Source of the DNA: Microvirga aerilata
GTDB lineage: Bacteria > Pseudomonadota > Alphaproteobacteria > Rhizobiales > Beijerinckiaceae
Reading direction: 5' to 3'
Length of the DNA stretch: 64,000 nt
Assembly: GCF_016743775.1 (NCBI RefSeq)
Contig: NZ_JAEQMY010000004.1
Span: 124,001-188,000, forward strand
Below the pieces are notes generated by a model. That model saw nothing but the letters and a program-made list of their open reading frames with translations. It ran no database searches and was not told the DNA's origin. Within the stretch, counting starts at the first letter, position 1, and each line of letters starts with the position of its first letter. Positions 62,164 through 64,000 of this stretch are shown piece by piece. Made by a program: the position numbers and the translations under genes.

Positions 62164-64000
62164 TCAGTGACCCCCAAGGATCCCTGCATTGTCCATGTCG
62201 GCCTCGGCACCCTCAACGGAGGACAGCTGGTTTTGGACCTCTCGCAGCCAGGCGAGATTGGCCTCATTGTCCTCTTCCGCGAGCGCGCGCTCGGCAGCCC
62301 GAAGTTCGCTATGTAACGTGCGTGCGCGGCGATGCAAGGTGATCGCTTGCCTCAATGCGTCCTCAAGCCGCAACGGATCCGCATGCGGATCCAGCATCCA
62401 GCGGTCGCCGGGACGGACCAGAGCGGCGAGCCTGTCGGCCACCGGCGTCAGCCCGGCCCGGTCGAGCCGGGCTCTCACCACCGTCGCATCGGGAGGTTCG
62501 CCGCTGGCGGCCCCATCGAGCAGGAGACTGCACACCATCTGGGTAGACCGGCCCTCAAGTTCAAGGTCTGCAAGGGTTTCCGCATGATTCTGCAGCAGTT
62601 CCGGATGAACCAGGAAGGTGCAGAGGATCATCGCTTCCCGGGGGCTTTCCCCGGAATTTCCGGCAAACAGCGCGTTGCGGGCAAGCAGCGGCGAGACGCT
62701 CAGCCGCGAACCGGGTGTCATAGGGGAAGGCCCCCGCTGATCCCGCCGGAACCCTCCTGCCTGCCGGTTGTACCGGTTGGACCGGGCGTCGGGATTCAGG
62801 GCGGCCAGCCGGGCTTCGATGTCCTCCCGGTAGTATTTCTTGAGGGTTTCGTCGCGAATCAGCGCCAGTGATTCGCGCAGGCGCCGCTCCAGGGACGCCC
62901 GCCGCTCGGGCGTATCGAGGGGGCCCGCCTCCAGTTCCCGGGCCCAGAGAACCTCCACGAGAGGCCGGGCCGAGGCGAGCACCCGCTCCACGGCGGCGGC
63001 CCCGCCGGCGCGGGCCAGATCGTCCGGGTCCTGCCCCTCGGGCAGCATGGCAAAGCGCAGGGACTTGCCCGGGCTCAGGTTGGGCAGGGCCACATCGAGG
63101 GCCCGATAAGCCGCCCGCTGGCCGGCCTTGTCGCCGTCGAAGCAGAGGATCGGGTCCTCCGCCAGGCGCCAGAGCAGCGCAAGCTGATCCTCCGTGAGCG
63201 CCGTGCCGAGCGGCGCGACCGCATGGGGAAAGCCCACGGCGCTGAGCGAGATCACATCCACATAGCCCTCGACCGCGACCACCGTGCCCCGGTCATGGGC
63301 CGGCTGGCGGGCGAGGTGGTAGTTGTAAAGGAGCCGCCCCTTGTTGAAGAGCGGGGTGTCGGGCGAGTTGAGGTATTTCGCCGGAACATCCGCGCTCATG
63401 GCCCGTCCGCCGAAGGCGATGACCCGGCCCCGCACGTCGCAGATCGGGAACATGACCCGGTCGCGGAAGCGGTCGGCGGGGATCTTCCCCTCCTCCCCCG
63501 GGTGAACGAGACCCGCCTCCACCATCATGTCGACCGGAACGCCCTTGCCGGCCAGGTGATCGCGCAGGGCGTAGCGGTCCGGCGGCGCATAGCCGATGCG
63601 GAAGCGGGTTTGGGTGTCCCGGCTCAAGCTGCGCCCGGCAAGATAGTCCCGCGCCTTGGGCCCGGAGGGCCCGAGCAGCGAGGCTTCGAAGAAGACCGCC
63701 GCGAGCTCCATGACGTCATGGAGGCTCTTGCGCTTGATCTCCTGTTCCCTGTCCTCGTGGGTGAGCTTGGGCAGGGGCACCCCCGCCTCGCCGGCGAGGC
63801 GCTCCACGGCCTCGGGAAAGGACAGGCCTTCGGTTTCCATCAGGAAGGTGAAGATGTCCCCGTGCTTGCCGGAGGAGAAGCAGTGATAGAACTGCTTCTG
63901 GTCGTTCACGTAGAAGGACGGGGTCTTCTCCGCGTTGAACGGCGACAGGCCCTTCCACTCCCGTCCGGCCTTCTTCAGGCGCACGCGCTTGCCCACGACC
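62164..64000 (-). CDS. dnaG: DNA primase DnaG (5' end beyond the window)
   Basis: The C-terminal 612 residues of DNA primase, which makes RNA primers at replication forks. It continues past the window edge, so the first residues are missing. The remaining zinc-binding domain reads LSPFN...FYHCFSSG, where the usual C-P-F-H and C-x-x-C give only one cysteine. The catalytic TOPRIM core is intact: VVAVEGYVDVIS (Glu) and FDGDKAGQRAA (DxD). A C-terminal DnaB-binding domain follows (about 430-610). Together with rpoD it forms the macromolecular-synthesis pair; rpsU is elsewhere. Confidence 0.92.
   Translation of the reverse strand, partial: VVGKRVRLKKAGREWKGLSPFNAEKTPSFYVNDQKQFYHCFSSGKHGDIFTFLMETEGLSFPEAVERLAGEAGVPLPKLTHEDREQEIKRKSLHDVMELAAVFFEASLLGPSGPKARDYLAGRSLSRDTQTRFRIGYAPPDRYALRDHLAGKGVPVDMMVEAGLVHPGEEGKIPADRFRDRVMFPICDVRGRVIAFGGRAMSADVPAKYLNSPDTPLFNKGRLLYNYHLARQPAHDRGTVVAVEGYVDVISLSAVGFPHAVAPLGTALTEDQLALLWRLAEDPILCFDGDKAGQRAAYRALDVALPNLSPGKSLRFAMLPEGQDPDDLARAGGAAAVERVLASARPLVEVLWARELEAGPLDTPERRASLERRLRESLALIRDETLKKYYREDIEARLAALNPDARSNRYNRQAGGFRRDQRGPSPMTPGSRLSVSPLLARNALFAGNSGESPREAMILCTFLVHPELLQNHAETLADLELEGRSTQMVCSLLLDGAASGEPPDATVVRARLDRAGLTPVADRLAALVRPGDRWMLDPHADPLRLEDALRQAITLHRRARTLHSELRAAERALAEEDNEANLAWLREVQNQLSSVEGAEADMDNAGILGGH

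Overview
The window looks like chromosomal DNA of a GC-rich alphaproteobacterium of the order Hyphomicrobiales (Rhizobiales), perhaps close to Microvirga/Methylobacterium. The signs are a rhizobial-type glycerol ABC operon (glpSTPQUV), a HisKA_2-type receiver-kinase, a DUF6481 protein, an alphaproteobacterial-type DnaG/RpoD pair, and dense genes with ATGA/GTGA start-stop overlaps. The genus is an inference. No insertion sequence, prophage, CRISPR array or rRNA was seen.

Layout. 1-4.5 kb: a small conserved protein, an extensin-like protein, and two divergent two-component units (CHASE3 kinase plus response regulator; receiver-HisKA_2 kinase plus response regulator). 4.6-12.7 kb: an HU protein with a histone-H1-like tail, KDG kinase and KDPG aldolase, acyl-CoA synthetase, an ECHDC3-type enoyl-CoA hydratase, a peroxidase-related protein, a FAD-linked hydroxyacid dehydrogenase and an SDR. 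13.1-19.3 kb: the glycerol ABC importer operon, closed by a strong terminator. 19.6-21.4 kb: a run of very small genes (cold-shock protein, two unknowns, DUF6481, ribosomal S21). 21.6-28.5 kb: Zn alcohol dehydrogenase, a GGDEF-EAL protein, a TPR-methyltransferase and two exported proteins. 28.8-31.9 kb: a tripartite tricarboxylate transporter (TctCBA). 32-37 kb: a CYTH-fold pseudoenzyme, a Bcr/CflA efflux pump and a membrane-fused spermidine-synthase-like protein. 37.2-46.1 kb: a sulfonate/nitrate-type ABC importer on the + strand facing a - strand operon of GntR regulator, PLP C-S lyase and CUT1 sugar-type ABC importer. 46.3-54.3 kb: orphan amidoligase, tRNA(CAT), glutathionyl-hydroquinone reductase, adenylate cyclase, 2OG-Fe(II) oxygenase, YjbR protein, Ada, a PEP-mutase-like enzyme and an Fsr-like MFS pump. 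54.5-59.9 kb: a secreted CAP-RTX protein, dicarboxylate symporter, serine hydrolase, LrgAB and a low-GC zinc-ribbon ORF. 60-64 kb: rpoD and the 3' part of dnaG.

Taken together this is a nutrient-scavenging and stress-adaptation stretch: four transport systems of three classes (glycerol, tricarboxylate, sulfonate-like, sugar-like), signalling (c-di-GMP, cAMP, two-component), alkylation repair and two drug pumps, next to housekeeping genes. The most unusual items are the complementary loss of ATPase motifs in GlpS and GlpT, the CYTH protein that has lost its catalytic residues, and the pairing of a C-S lyase with a CUT1 importer opposite a sulfonate-type importer.
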